From positions 55,209,840 to 55,273,839 of the forward strand of contig CM064862.1 in NCBI GenBank assembly GCA_032719365.1: a stretch of 64,000 nucleotides of DNA, written 5' to 3'. This stretch comes from Prinsepia uniflora. Its lineage: Eukaryota > Streptophyta > Magnoliopsida > Rosales > Rosaceae. The notes beneath the pieces were generated by a model. That model ran no database searches and had not been told where the DNA came from. It saw only the letters and a list, made by a program, of their open reading frames with translations. A program made the translations under genes and the position numbers. Positions within the stretch are counted from its first letter, which is position 1. Each line of letters starts with the position of its first letter. Below are positions 43,503-55,511 of this stretch, in pieces.

Positions 43503-46437
43503 TGTAACGACCCGTCGCAAATTCCATGATTAGATTAGTGACTAATCACGATTAGTGAGGTTAATCGGTGATTAGTTAGGCTAAATCGAATGAACGATGC
43601 GAAATGACTGTTTTGCCCCTAATGGTGGCAAAACGTTGACTTTTCGTTCGGATGGTCAAATGTACTTTGACCGATGACCGTGACGTTGTTCGTGACGACA
43701 CGAGTTCATAGACATGTGGCACGTTCAATTCCGACGTTCGAGGAGGAAGTTATGACGTTCGGAAGTTTAGGGGCATTTTGGTAATTTTGGTTAAAAAGGG
43801 GCAAATGTTGATTTTTTGACCGGGAAGTCCGATGGCCGAGGGCCGAAGACCGTTACGTAGATCACGACGATACGAATCCGTAGACAAGCGGCACGTCGAA
43901 TTCGGACGTTTGACGGCGAAGTTACGGTTCACGGAAGTTCCAAGTTACTATTCACAACGACACGTTTTACGAAACAAAAAGTGCAGTTTTGTCTCTTGTG
44001 GGCCCAGCTTTTTAGATAGCCAATGGATGAGTGACAAGTGACACCCATCCACTGGCCAATCTCACACATACATGCATACCATCCCTTCATCGATCATTCT
44101 TCATTTCAAACCCATTTTCCCGATCTCATTTCTCTCATCTGTGCAACCCAAACATCCAACCCTCACCCTATGATCATGACAGAGAGACCAGAGGGGGAGA
44201 GGAGGACCGGTGAAGCGTGGTGGCCGGCCAGGACGAAGCCACCATGCAGGGTGGAGACCCAAACCCGAACGGGTACCCGGTTAGACCCAAATCTCCCATT
44301 TTGTCGATTTTTACATTAAGGATAGTTTTGGTTGATTAGGGAATGTTTGTTAGATTGTTTAGGGCGTATAGAGATGGTTTTGAAAAGGGGTTGACGGCTG
44401 TGAAGCCTGGGGACGGAATGAAAACAGGGGCCGTGAGGGGGGTGATTTTTATGGATTGATTTAGGAGGTTTTAATTGGTTTTGTTAATTGGAATAGATAG
44501 AAAACTTGAAAATAGGAATTTAGGAATTGAAATGGAGGCAAACAGACGAGATTTGAGGGAGTAGGAACGCTGAACCGGTTCCGCCGGTTCAGCACAGTGA
44601 CCGGACTGGACAAGCAGAAAAAAAACCGGTTTTCCTGAGGTTGATGGTGATAAATAGTGTTTTTGACCTTCTAGGGGCTCGTGAGGACGCGTGGGCCATA
44701 ATTTGGGAAAGTGTTCAACATGGGAAATCTTCATGTCAATCGGACACAGTCCCGATATGTTTCGGGGCATCGGAAGGTTTAGGGTCGCCTTAAAAATAGT
44801 TAAAAGTTCGGGAAAATTACGGGGCTTTGATGGGAGGTTAATTAAGTAGTTATTAACCTTCTATTAAAATTTGGACAGGTTTGGGAGTCCCGATAATGGT
44901 GATCGGCTTGGGGAGCCGAATGGCACCCAAATCGAGGCGGCAGCTCGGACGGTCTGTGAGTGGACCTTGTTTTCTAAATTGGTGCATGCATAATTGTTTA
45001 TTATATGTTTTAAATACTTGTTTGTGATTCCATGAGTGCATTTGGATGTGTGGTTACGTATAGGCACATATTTCGAGGTTTCGGCCCTATACGGTGTCTA
45101 TACGGGTCTGTATGTCTTTATTGGTCTAAATGAAAAGGTTTTGGATTTCTAAAGGATAAACTCGGGTATGAGACCCATTTGGTTTTGTCTCGGGCATATG
45201 ACCTTAGATATCGGGCACGGTGACCAGCTGATGTCATATGTTCGGGCACGAGACCCAGTTATTTTACGGTTTATGATTTCGGGTCAGGGACCCTAGATGG
45301 ATTTCCAAGTTCATGACGGTTTACGGGAACCGGCATGAACTCTGGAAAGGTCATTGTGGTTCATGATGGTTTACGGGAACCGGCATGAACTCTGGAAAGG
45401 TCATTGTGGTTCATGACGGTTTATGGGAGCCGGCATAAACCTTTGTCACGTCATTCTGGTTCATGACGGTTTATGGGGACCAGCATGAACCCTGGTTATG
45501 TTATTACGGTACATGACGGTTTATGGGAACCGGTATGTTACCTCGGTTATGTTATTACGGTACATGACGGTTTATAGGAACCGACATGTTACCTGGTTAT
45601 GTTATTACGGTATATGACGGTTTATGGGAACCGGCATGTTACCTTGGTTATGGATATTATGGATCATGACGGTTTAGGGGAACCAGGCATGAATATTATG
45701 TTATGTATATATATGTTCATCTACCTTCCTTTACTACTATTATCTCCTCCGGGGAGGGTCGTTAGCCTGGGTGGACCCCGGAGTAGTCACGGAGCACCGA
45801 CTGAGTGGAGTCACCCCCCAGTTGGGTTCCTTACTCTCAGGAAGGCTATGGTTACTATTACCTCGGGTAGGGTTAGTGGTCTGCGGACATTGATCTTGAC
45901 TTTGAGAAGACTCGGATTGAGACCTGGGTACCACGCGCGTAGCTTTGGAAACCGTGACAGGATTGGTTGTGTGAATTATATGTATATATGATGTATGCTA
46001 TATGAGATATATGATATGATGTATGATGTGCGTTTACACAGGATTTGGGCAGTGGCCCGTATGGTCGATTTCATTGTGGTCCTTTCGACCTTGGTTTATT
46101 TCTGATTTGGGCTTAGTTCCCACATGTGGTCCGTTTGGTTAAATGGTTTTCGAATGCATGCATGCTTTTTAGTGAAGGGTACAAATGTCTTATAATTTTT
46201 TTTTATAAACTCTTGTTTTGTCCACTCACAGCTTTTATTGTTTTGACTGCCCTTCAGGTTGACATCGGATGTGGACTGTAGCAGCGGCCGAGATATCACA
46301 TACCTCCTCCGGATCCTGGCATACTCTGATAGCGCGGGAGGGCAAAGGTTGGAAATATCCCTTGTCTGACACTCTGTGTCAGACGGGAGCAGAGTCATCC
46401 CACGTTAATCCCGGGGAGATTGGGATGGGTCCTGTCA
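43503..46437 (+). repeat. LTR2 of array, recombinant
   Basis: 2935 bp. Up to 43973 (GAAAC) it shares LTR3 variants, such as CCGTCGCAAATTCC and TCACAACGACACG. From 43984 (GTGCAG) it shares LTR1 variants, such as TCTCTTGTGGGCCC and CCACTGGCC. Two changes private to LTR2 were noticed, at about 43910 (TTTGACGG) and about 44226 (GGCCGGCC). Confidence 0.9.
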
Positions 46438-49400
46438 ATGTGGTATCAGAGTAGGGTTGCTCATGTTACTCTGAATTCCAGAGTGTATTTTGCGCGATAC
46501 TCCGTACGCAGGTCGAGGATGTGATATCTCAAGTGGCTACAGTTCGTTATCAACCTGATAGTTAGGGTGCCACTATGATAGTTAGTAGGATGGAATCGTG
46601 ATATGTCTTGGTTCGGCACTAGATGCCGAGGTTGCCATAGTTCAGTCAGGGTTGACAGTATGGGACCCTATGAAAGGATGAACGTAGTATTACGTTAGAG
46701 TTTTGGATCGTGAGACGGTTAGTTGGGATCGTCTTTCACGATGTCGTAGGATCGGTTCCGACGACTGGATTCGAGGAATCCTAGTTGATTGACGGTAGGA
46801 GTGGATTGACGTCTTTACGATGTCGATACTGCGGGGTCAGTCAGATTGTGGATTGTATTGCAGTTGGGTTCAGAGTGACTCTAGGTGTGATTGTGGAACC
46901 CTACCTTGGTGTGTATGGTTCAGAACGGTGAGTTGGCGAGTGGTGTGACTTTGACGACTATTTGGATTTGGATTCGTTAGTCGGTCTAGTCATGTCAGCT
47001 TGTGTTGGGACTGCACTTCGCAGTCGGGGTTGTACTTGTCGGTTAAACTTAGTTGGTTGTCGTGCTACACAGTTGTGGTTTGGTGCAACTAAGGTTATGG
47101 ATGACCTGGTAGACGACATTGGGTTAGTCAAGTTGTGACTGGTTAGTGATTGGTTGGACAAGTTATCAAGGTTGGTACTTGTCGATGGAATTCCGGAATG
47201 GGGATACAGAATGGTTAAATACGGGCGGTTGATTCCGTTCGATGCGGAGTATCGATTGTGATGTCTGGTGGTTTGGTCTGCACGAGTCGGTGGCAGGCAC
47301 TACTACCGAGAGTGGTCAAAGTTACGATTGTTGGGAATCGGGGATGCTCAGGGAACGTGTCCTTTTCTCGTATGCGTTATCAGGGTGACTGTACCCAGAG
47401 TTGTCGGGTACGAGGGAGGCAGGGTTTCTCCTATTCGCGCAAAGGTACGGATAGTCGCTCGGTATGAGCGGAGATTCAGGGTTGTCAGTTTTGCACACGG
47501 TGTGCTAGCGTCAGTACTGATGCTAGTGAGGATGCTTGTGTGCTGATGCTGACAGGTGATAGTGATGGTGTACTGGTACTAGTGCTGGTGCTGGTGCCGG
47601 TGATCATGATGACGATGAGTTACGGATCGGGATGTGACATCTGTCGTGATGGGCATATGTTCGGTATCTGTGGTCCCAGAGTGGATCTCAGATAGCGTTA
47701 AATTGGTTAGGGGACACGTGGTTGATGTCCAAGCGTGTTGTTTCCAGTCTTGTTGGAACTTCGGAATCGCTAGATGTTGCGATTGAGGTGACGAGTGGAA
47801 TGCGGGCTTTCCACATGAGTAATGGGTATTTCGAAGTCGTTTGGGTGACTTCTCAGGTTCTACCATAATTGATGATGGTAGATGATGTTGATGATGTAAA
47901 TGTTGTTGGTTTCCACTAGTACACCGATCGTGTATTGGTTGGTGGACCAGTGATTTATCTTGGGCCATCCGGAGAATTGAGTATATCGAAGTTGGATGAC
48001 TGAGATTTCTCATTTTCTGCTTGGTGGCAGACGCTGTTGGTTTACATGATGTGGTGAGTGCAACGGGGTTTTGGTTTCATTCACGTAGGATGAATTTTGT
48101 TGTCATAGTCTTGTATCATCCTTGATTTTCCACGGTGGAATGCCAAGGATCGATACGAGGTGATTGGGGAGGACCCACAGTCTCGACGTGTCTCGTCGTT
48201 GACTAATATGTTTAGATGTGGGAAATAGTTAAGGACTTTGGTCGGCGTGACGATTCTCGATCGTGACGTCTGTGGTCGGTTGACGTAGTGATGGATCTGG
48301 ATCGTGACCTTGATGATCCAGACAGGTGGAGAGTTTATCACTCTTACTTGGATAGTTTGAGTGAGGATGTTGGGATTGAACTTCTTTTCGAAGTGAATCC
48401 CTTATGGTAAATTACTCAGGTGAATAGTTTTCCGACGTGGTCGGATATGGTCAGTCATAGAGATGTGTCGATATTGGGATTGGCTTCCCTATGAAGTCAA
48501 ACAAAGGTATTGAGGTAATTGTTTAAACGGGTAACCGAGAGGTTCGGTTTTGGTACGTCTCGGTAGAGGAGAATGATATTTCAGGTTTTGGAATCAGATT
48601 TCTGGATGACGATTCAAGATTTGATTTTGGAACTTGAAAGAGGATTTCTGGATTTGGGTTTTGGAATCGGATTCTGGGTGACGATTCAGGATTTGATTCT
48701 AGAGCTTGACTGTGGATTTCCTTTTATGGATTTGAGTTCGGAATGGTCATTTCAAATACTAATTTACGGAATGATGATTTCGGATTCGAATTTGGAAATG
48801 GTTATGGATATGATTTCTGGGTTTGGATTCGGGATTTCTTATGAAATTGCGGATTCGGATTCGGATTTGGAAATAGATAATGGGTTGGAGTTTCGATTTG
48901 TCTAGTCCGGGATTGGACAAATGGACTCCATTATAGAAACATGATTGGCTATGACCTAGGTGGCTGTAGTCTGGTTGATGGGTAGATGCACGTACCTTGT
49001 GCGTTGTTCGAGGTACGATACCAGACAGACTTGTGATGCCTGGTGACGGATATAGGTTATAACCGTAGTAAGTTGGTGAACGTGTTGGTAGTTGGATTGG
49101 TTCCGATACCATCGGATTAGTTGAGGTCATGAACTGGACGTTGGATACTGTGCACTGGGTCACGGTATTTCTGATGGGTCTGGTTACACACAGGTCGAGT
49201 GTTTTGTGGGTAAGTGTTTACTCATGGTTGAGTCATTTGGTGGTTAGTATAACCACAAGTGGTTATAGTGTTAGTTTCGACTGACGACTGTCAAGTGGTG
49301 ACGGTTTGTCAAAGGTGTCATCGTGGATCGATTAGTGAGGTCTCGTGACTCCTAGCGGGAGCAGACGTCAGGATAGATTGGTGTTGAGCAAGGAACCATC

Positions 49401-49713
49401 GATTTTTTGTGTCAACGAAATAGTAGATTTGACAAGTGGTGTCAATTCGTAACGGGTGGTTTCTGTCATTCGATGTGATCGAATGCAGTCGATGCGACGT
49501 GAGTGTTAGTGGTATGCTTGGGTACAAGTAAGTATTGTTTTGGCTATTGGGTGTACTAGTGTACACATGTTTCGAGGTCAATTCTACTTTCCACGAGGTG
49601 GATGTGGAATCAAGATAGTGGAGTTTCGGGAATGAAACTAATTAAGGAGGGAAGAACGTTTGGAACTAGGTCGGTTGGAATTTCGAGGATGAAATTAATT
49701 AAGGAGGGAAGGT
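46438..49713 (+). other. Second internal region, non-coding
   Basis: It is 3276 bp, the same length as the first internal region, and I saw no difference between them. It has the same primer site, duplicated polypurine tract and lack of coding domains. Confidence 0.85.
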
Positions 49714-51470
49714 TGTAACGACCCGTCGCAAATTCCATGATTAGATTAGTGACTAATCACGATTAGTGAGGTTAATCGGTGATTAGTTAGGCTAAATCGA
49801 ATGAACGATGCGAAATGACTGTTTTGCCCCTAATGGTGGCAAAACGTTGACTTTTCGTTCGGATGGTCAAATGTACTTTGACCGATGACCGTGACGTTGT
49901 TCGTGACGACACGAGTTCATAGACATGTGGCACGTTCAATTCCGACGTTCGAGGAGGAAGTTATGACGTTCGGAAGTTTAGGGGCATTTTGGTAATTTTG
50001 GTTAAAAAGGGGCAAATGTTGATTTTTTGACCGGGAAGTCCGATGGCCGAGGGCCGAAGACCGTTACGTAGATCACGACGATACGAATCCGTAGACAAGC
50101 GGCACGTCGAATTCGGACGTTCGACGGCGAAGTTACGGTTCACGGAAGTTCCAAGTTACTATTCACAACGACACGTTTTACGAAACAAAAAGTGTAGTTT
50201 TGTCTTGAGTGGGCCCAGCTTTTTAGATAGCCAATGGATGAGTGACAAGTGTCACCCATCCACAGGCCAATCTCACACATACATGCATACCATCCCTTCA
50301 TCGATCATTCTTCATTTCAAACCCATTTTCCCGATCTCATTTCTCTCATCTGTGCAACCCAAACATCCAACCCTCACCCTATGATCATGACAGAGAGACC
50401 AGAGGGGGAGAGGAGGACCGGTGAAGCATGGTGGCCAGCCAGGACGAAGCCACTATGCACGGTGGAGACCCAAACCCGAACGGGTACCCGTTTAGACCTA
50501 AATCTCCCATTTTGTCGATTTTTACATTATGGATAGTTTTGGTTGATTAGGGAATATTTGTTAGATTGTTTAGGGCATATAGATATGGTTTTGAACGGGG
50601 GTTGACGGCTGTGAAGCCTGGGGACGGAATCGGAAAACAGGGGCCGTGAGGGGGTGATTTTTATGGATTGATTTAGGAGGTTTTAATTGGTTTTGTTAAT
50701 TGGAATAGATAGGAAACTTGAAAATAGGAATTTAGGAATTGACATGGAGGTAAACAGATGAGATTTGAGGGAGTAGGAACGCTGAACCGGTTTCGCCGGT
50801 TCAGCACAGTGATCGGACCGGAAAACCAGAAAAAAATCGGTTTTCCTGAGGTTGATGGTGATGAATAGTGTTTTTGACCTTCTAGGGGATTGTGAGGACG
50901 CGTGGCCCATAATTTGGGAAAGTGTTCAACATGGGAAATCTTCTATTCGATGTAACGAACATTTTGGGACTGGTTTCATGTCAATCCGACACTGTCTCGA
51001 TATGTTTCGGGGCATCGGAAGGTTTAGGGTCGGTTTAAAAATAGTTAAAAGTTCGAGAAAATTACGGGGCTTTGATGGGAGGTTAATTAATTAGTTATTA
51101 ACCTTCTATTAAAATTTGGACAGGTTTGGGAGTCCCGGTAATGGTGATCGGCTCGGGGAGCCGAATGGTACGCAAATCGAGGCGGCAGCTCGGACGGTTC
51201 GTGAGTGGACCTTGTTTTCTAAATTGGTGCATGCATAATTGTTTATTATATGTTTTAAATACTTGTTTGTGATGCCATGAGTGCATTTGGATGTGTGGTT
51301 ACGTATAGGCACGTATTTCAAGGTTTCGGCCCTATACGGTGTCTATACGGGTCTGTATGTCTTTATTGGTCTAAATGAAAAGGCTTTGGATTTCTAAAAG
51401 GATAAACTCGGGTATGAGACCCATTTGGTTTTTTCTCAGGCATATGACCTTAGATATCGGGCACGGTGAC
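49714..51470 (+). repeat. LTR3 of array, first part
   Basis: It runs from TGTAACGACCCGTCGC to CGGGCACGGTGAC, where the Athila-type element is inserted. After the first 470 bp it differs from LTR1 and LTR2 at many sites. It also has about 30 bp (near 50943-50975, ATTCGATGTAACGAAC) missing from both other LTRs. Confidence 0.9.
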
Positions 51471-53382
51471 TGACTAAGCCCAAACTACGCATTAAATTAA
51501 ATATGTAATTCGAGTGTTACGCAATTTAAACCCTTTTTGTGTAGATATAGTATTGATAAATAGGGATCGTTCTTAACCGGAGAAATTAGGGACTTTAATA
51601 ATGTGTTAGTGGGAGATGAATAAAAGAATTAAATAATCAAAGAATTAAATAATCAAATAATTAACAATTTAAAGAATTAATGACTTAAAGAATAAAGGAA
51701 TAGAGAATTAAAGAATTAAAGAATTAACTAATCAAAGAATCAATAAATTAAAGAGTAAAGGAATAAAAGAATAAAGAAATGAAAGAATCAAAGACTAATA
51801 AACTAAAAGTATGAAAGAATAAAAGAACAAAAGAATAAAGAATAAAAAGGGGGGTTTTGAAAAGGTTTGTGATCATGTAAATAAGTAAAAACATAGATAA
51901 ACTAATTTTACTTCTATTCTAATTCATGTACAAGTGATCTTCTTAAAACACAAATCTTACCAACACTCTAATAATTGCAAATATTAAATCAATCACGAAA
52001 TTTTACCTTAATCATCTTAATTACCTTCATACATTTTTCAATACTATAAATGCACCGACAGCGGACAACACTTACAATATGATTCACCTTTTGTTTTTGA
52101 CTGAATGCGCCGACAGCGATCAACATTAAGTCTCTTCAATTCTACTTTAAATGCACCGATAGCGGATACAACACTTAACATTGAATTGAAGTATGAAGCA
52201 CTAAAATGTATAAAATAACTAAAATTCATAAAGTAAGACACATGGAGATTGCATTTAACACTTACAAATATTAGTAAGAAAAACCTCACATATATTGAAC
52301 TATAATCAAAACCAATAACAAAAATGAGAGTTTGAGTAGATGGAGAGTAATTGTTACACTTTCAAGATGGATGAAAACAATGGATTGTTATTCATATGAT
52401 TCTCCGACAGCGGACGGAACCTTATGAAGATGGAGGAAATAAACTTGGGAAATATGGACTCAAACTCTAAACTTTGTATTGGAGATACTTTGCCAAAGTT
52501 TCTCTCAAAGAAGGCTCAAATGTGTGCCTCAAAGAAGATGTGTTTCAACAAGTGAATTGAAACCCTATTTATAGGTGGAGAAAGCTACCAAAAATAATAA
52601 AAAAATACAATAAAAAAATGGAATAATGGAATGATGAGTAATAAAGATTTGTGATGATGTTTAGAGGTGGTTTGAGTTGTAAAGTTGTAAAATTGGGTTG
52701 GAAAGTTGTTGGAAAGTGGCTGGAAATTGAGTGGAAGTCTGCTGGAGAATAGGGAAGAAAATTCGGCTGGGCGGTGCTGAAGGGGAGGGCTGCAGCTCGG
52801 CTGCAAGCTGCTGAATGGAAGAAAAGGGACTCGGCGGCAGGCTGCTGAAGAGAGGGTGGAGACTTCGGCAGGCGCGCGCCGAAAGTGACAACAGGGACTC
52901 GGCAGGCGCGCGCCGAACTCGAAGGGGCAAGGCAGAAGCACGCTGGAGCGGATTGGGCCGGCTTGGTTGTCTGGGCTGGGCCGCACGGACGCGGGCCAGG
53001 GCTTGCGAACTGGGCTTGGGCTGCCGGTTTTGGGGCTGAACGGCTGGGCTTGGGCTGCCGGTTTTGGCTCTGAACGGCTGGGCTTCTGGGGCTGCAATTG
53101 GGCTGGATTTTCTTAGAAGTGGGTTGGGCTGCACAGAATTAATTAATTAAATAATTAATAACTAAATTAATTATTCCACCGAATTTCGTCCATATTTTAT
53201 TCGTTATAATTCCGATCGAAACGATTCTTTCGCCAAAATGCTCCAAATTACAACCTTTATTTTTCTAAACATAAAAATCACAAAATAATTTATTTTATCA
53301 ATTTATTTAATATTTTAATATTAAAAGTCAAGTATAAAGGGTATAAAATAATATAAAATAATGCTTATTTAACGTCCTATCA
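51471..53382 (-). repeat. 3' LTR of Athila-type element
   Basis: 1912 bp, from TGACTAAGCCCAAACTACGC to AACGTCCTATCA on the plus strand. It carries a TATAAATAGGG box on the minus strand at about 52564-52574. It has a 34-bp tandem duplication (53041-53074, a copy of the preceding GGGCTTGGGCTGCCGGTTTT block) absent from the 5' LTR. ORFs of 157-170 codons on its minus strand (52585-53134) lie in the U3 region upstream of the TATA box and are not considered genes. Confidence 0.95.
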
Positions 53383-53399
53383 AATACCCCCACACTTAA
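53383..53399 (-). other. Polypurine tract of Athila-type element
   Basis: The minus strand reads AAGTGTGGGGGTATT directly before the TGATAGGACG start of the 3' LTR. A GTGGGGG tract in this place is usual for Athila-type elements. Confidence 0.85.
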
Positions 53400-54179
53400 A
53401 CTTTGCTAGTCCCTAGCAAATACTAAAATCAAACTACGAATTCAAAACAAGTAGACCCTTAACCATTTGTCTCAAATTTCATTGTTATAATCATGGCATA
53501 AAAGATTTTCACTTAAAACATTTAAGCAAATGGAATTCAAAAGTTAATATATGGTAACAAAATGTTCAACAAGTAAGATAATGAGTAAATATGGTGAAAT
53601 GGAGTTTTGCACGAATAAGACAAGTATGAATCAACTCACAAGGATATGCACTCATAAATTCACTCAATTTGTGAGGGTTTGTGTTTGCACTCAAAGTATG
53701 TGAGAAATACTCACATAATCGAAATGAAGTACTTTTGCAAAATTTCAAACAAACACCTCAAGATAAAAACAAAACATACTTGCACAAATGAACCAAAACC
53801 ATAAGCTTACTCAAGTGATTGACTCAACTAATCAAAATTTACCATCTTAAGGATCATAAGGTCTTTACGAAGGTTGTAATGGGGCTAAGATTAGAGGCAA
53901 GGAATATATAGGACACGTGGTGCTCAAATTCGTTCCAAGACTCAATAAACTCCCAAAACGTATCATAACTTCCCAACCTTAGTGCAATGATGTCAGTAAT
54001 CCATCCCTTCGAACATAGGCCTAATTTCATCTTGTTGGGCCTCGAATTCATTCTTTGTGCCGGATTTACAAATGTAAAGGACTTAACTCAAACATTCATA
54101 ATCAAACCTTATTACCTTGATAAAAACTTCAATATATCTTTTTTTTTCTTTTTTTTCATTTTTTTTTTCATATATCAAG
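53400..54179 (-). other. 3' untranslated internal region and deletion junction
   Basis: About 0.8 kb of non-coding sequence joins the truncated reverse transcriptase to the polypurine tract. A T-rich run at 54139-54172 (A-rich on the minus strand) lies at the junction where the frame ends, marking the probable site of the internal deletion. Confidence 0.65.
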
Positions 54180-55511
54180 CTAATAACATGTGTCAAAACT
54201 TTCCCCAAAGACACTAAAATCGTCCATAAATACTTCAATTATTTTTTCGACGTATTCAGAGAAAATAGAAAGCATGCATCTTTGGAAAGTACCTGGGGCG
54301 TTACATAAACCGAAAGGCATTCTTCGGTAGGCAAAAGTGCCAAAAGGACAAGTGAAAGTCGTTTTATCTTGGTCATTTTGAGCGATACAGATTTGATTGT
54401 ACCCAGAATAACCATCAAGAAAGCAATAATAGGAGTGACCTGCTAACCTTTCAAGCATTTGATCAATGAAGGGCAAAGGAAAGTGATCCTTCCTAGTTGC
54501 TTTGTTCAGGCGTCGATAGTCGATGCAGACTCTATATCCGGTCACTGTTCGTTGGGGCACTAGCTCTCCTTCACTGTTCGCAACAACTGTGACTCCACTT
54601 TTCTTTGGGACTACTTGGACTGGTGAGACCCATTTGCTGTCTGAAATTGGGTAGATGACACCACAGTCCAAGAGTTTGATGACCTCTTGTTTCACGACTT
54701 CCATCATTGGAGGATGGAGGCGACGTTGGGCTTCGCGAGAGGGTTTTGCATCATCTTCCAGTAAGATTCGATGCACACAAGTTGTAGGGCTGATTCCCTT
54801 GATATCTGACAGAGTCCATCCAATGGCTGTCTTGTACTTTGTCAAGACCTGTACCAGTCTATCTTCCTGTGACTCGGTTAGTGCAGAAGACACTATGACG
54901 GGCAGAGTGTCGTCCGAGCCAAGATAGGCATACTTCAGGTGGTCAGGCAAAACTTTGAGCTCGAGAACTGGGGCCTGAATCACTGAAGGAGGAGTGACAT
55001 TAGTACAAATTGAAAGTGACGAGGGTACCTGATGATTTACCATTTTGGGGGCCTCATTTAGGGTCATGACTTCATCCCAAATTTGAGGCTCTAGTTCGTA
55101 ATCCGTATCCTCAACCAAGGCGTCCCCTGATTGCGTTAGGCCAACTCCTTCCTGGATTATCATGTTGAGTGTGTCTTCTCGAATTGAATCAAGATGTTTT
55201 TCTGCGAGAGAAGTGCACACGTCAATAGAAAAAATAGTATGAGTTGTGGAACTAGGGTACCTCATGGCATCAAAAATGTTGAAGCCAATTTCCTCTCCGT
55301 CTACTTCCATAGTTAATGTTCCATTGAACACATCAATCTTTGTCTTGGCAGTTCTCATGAATGGTCTTCCCAACAGCATTAGTGGAGCTTGATTCGTAGG
55401 GGAATCCTCCATGTCTAGGACATAAAAGTCAGCGGGGAAGATGAGCTGGTTAACCTGCACAAGAACATCTTCGACGTATCCCTTAGGATACACATTAGAG
55501 CGATCGGCTAA
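54180..55511 (-). pseudogene. pol: Athila-type protease tail and truncated reverse transcriptase
   Basis: This is the continuation of the Gag-Pro frame after the in-frame TAG, about 443 codons. It starts LADRSNVYPKG and contains LMLLGRPFMRTAKT (retropepsin tail). Reverse-transcriptase blocks follow: VVPKKSG, RVCIDYRRLNKAT, HFPLPFIDQMLERLAG, FLDGYSGYNQI, FAYRRMPFGLCNAPGTFQRCM and the catalytic FMDD (54216-54230 covers FMDDF). The frame then ends at GESFDTCY followed by TAG (54180-54182), where relatives continue with the thumb, RNase H and integrase. The missing half makes an active enzyme unlikely. The first codon after the TAG is not a start, so this part would need read-through to be made. 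Confidence 0.9.

Noticed and set aside
48759..49163. 134-codon minus-strand ORF, identical at 42548-42952, and a 144-codon pair at 41368 and 47579
   Set aside because: Identity reflects duplication of the whole internal region by recombination, not selection. No start context or domain supports coding.
52585..53134. Overlapping ORFs of 157-170 codons on the minus strand, with counterparts at 60056-60592
   Set aside because: They lie in U3 of the Athila-type LTRs, are GC-rich with Pro/Ser/Arg bias in two frames at once, and recur only because LTRs are duplicates. No domain is visible.
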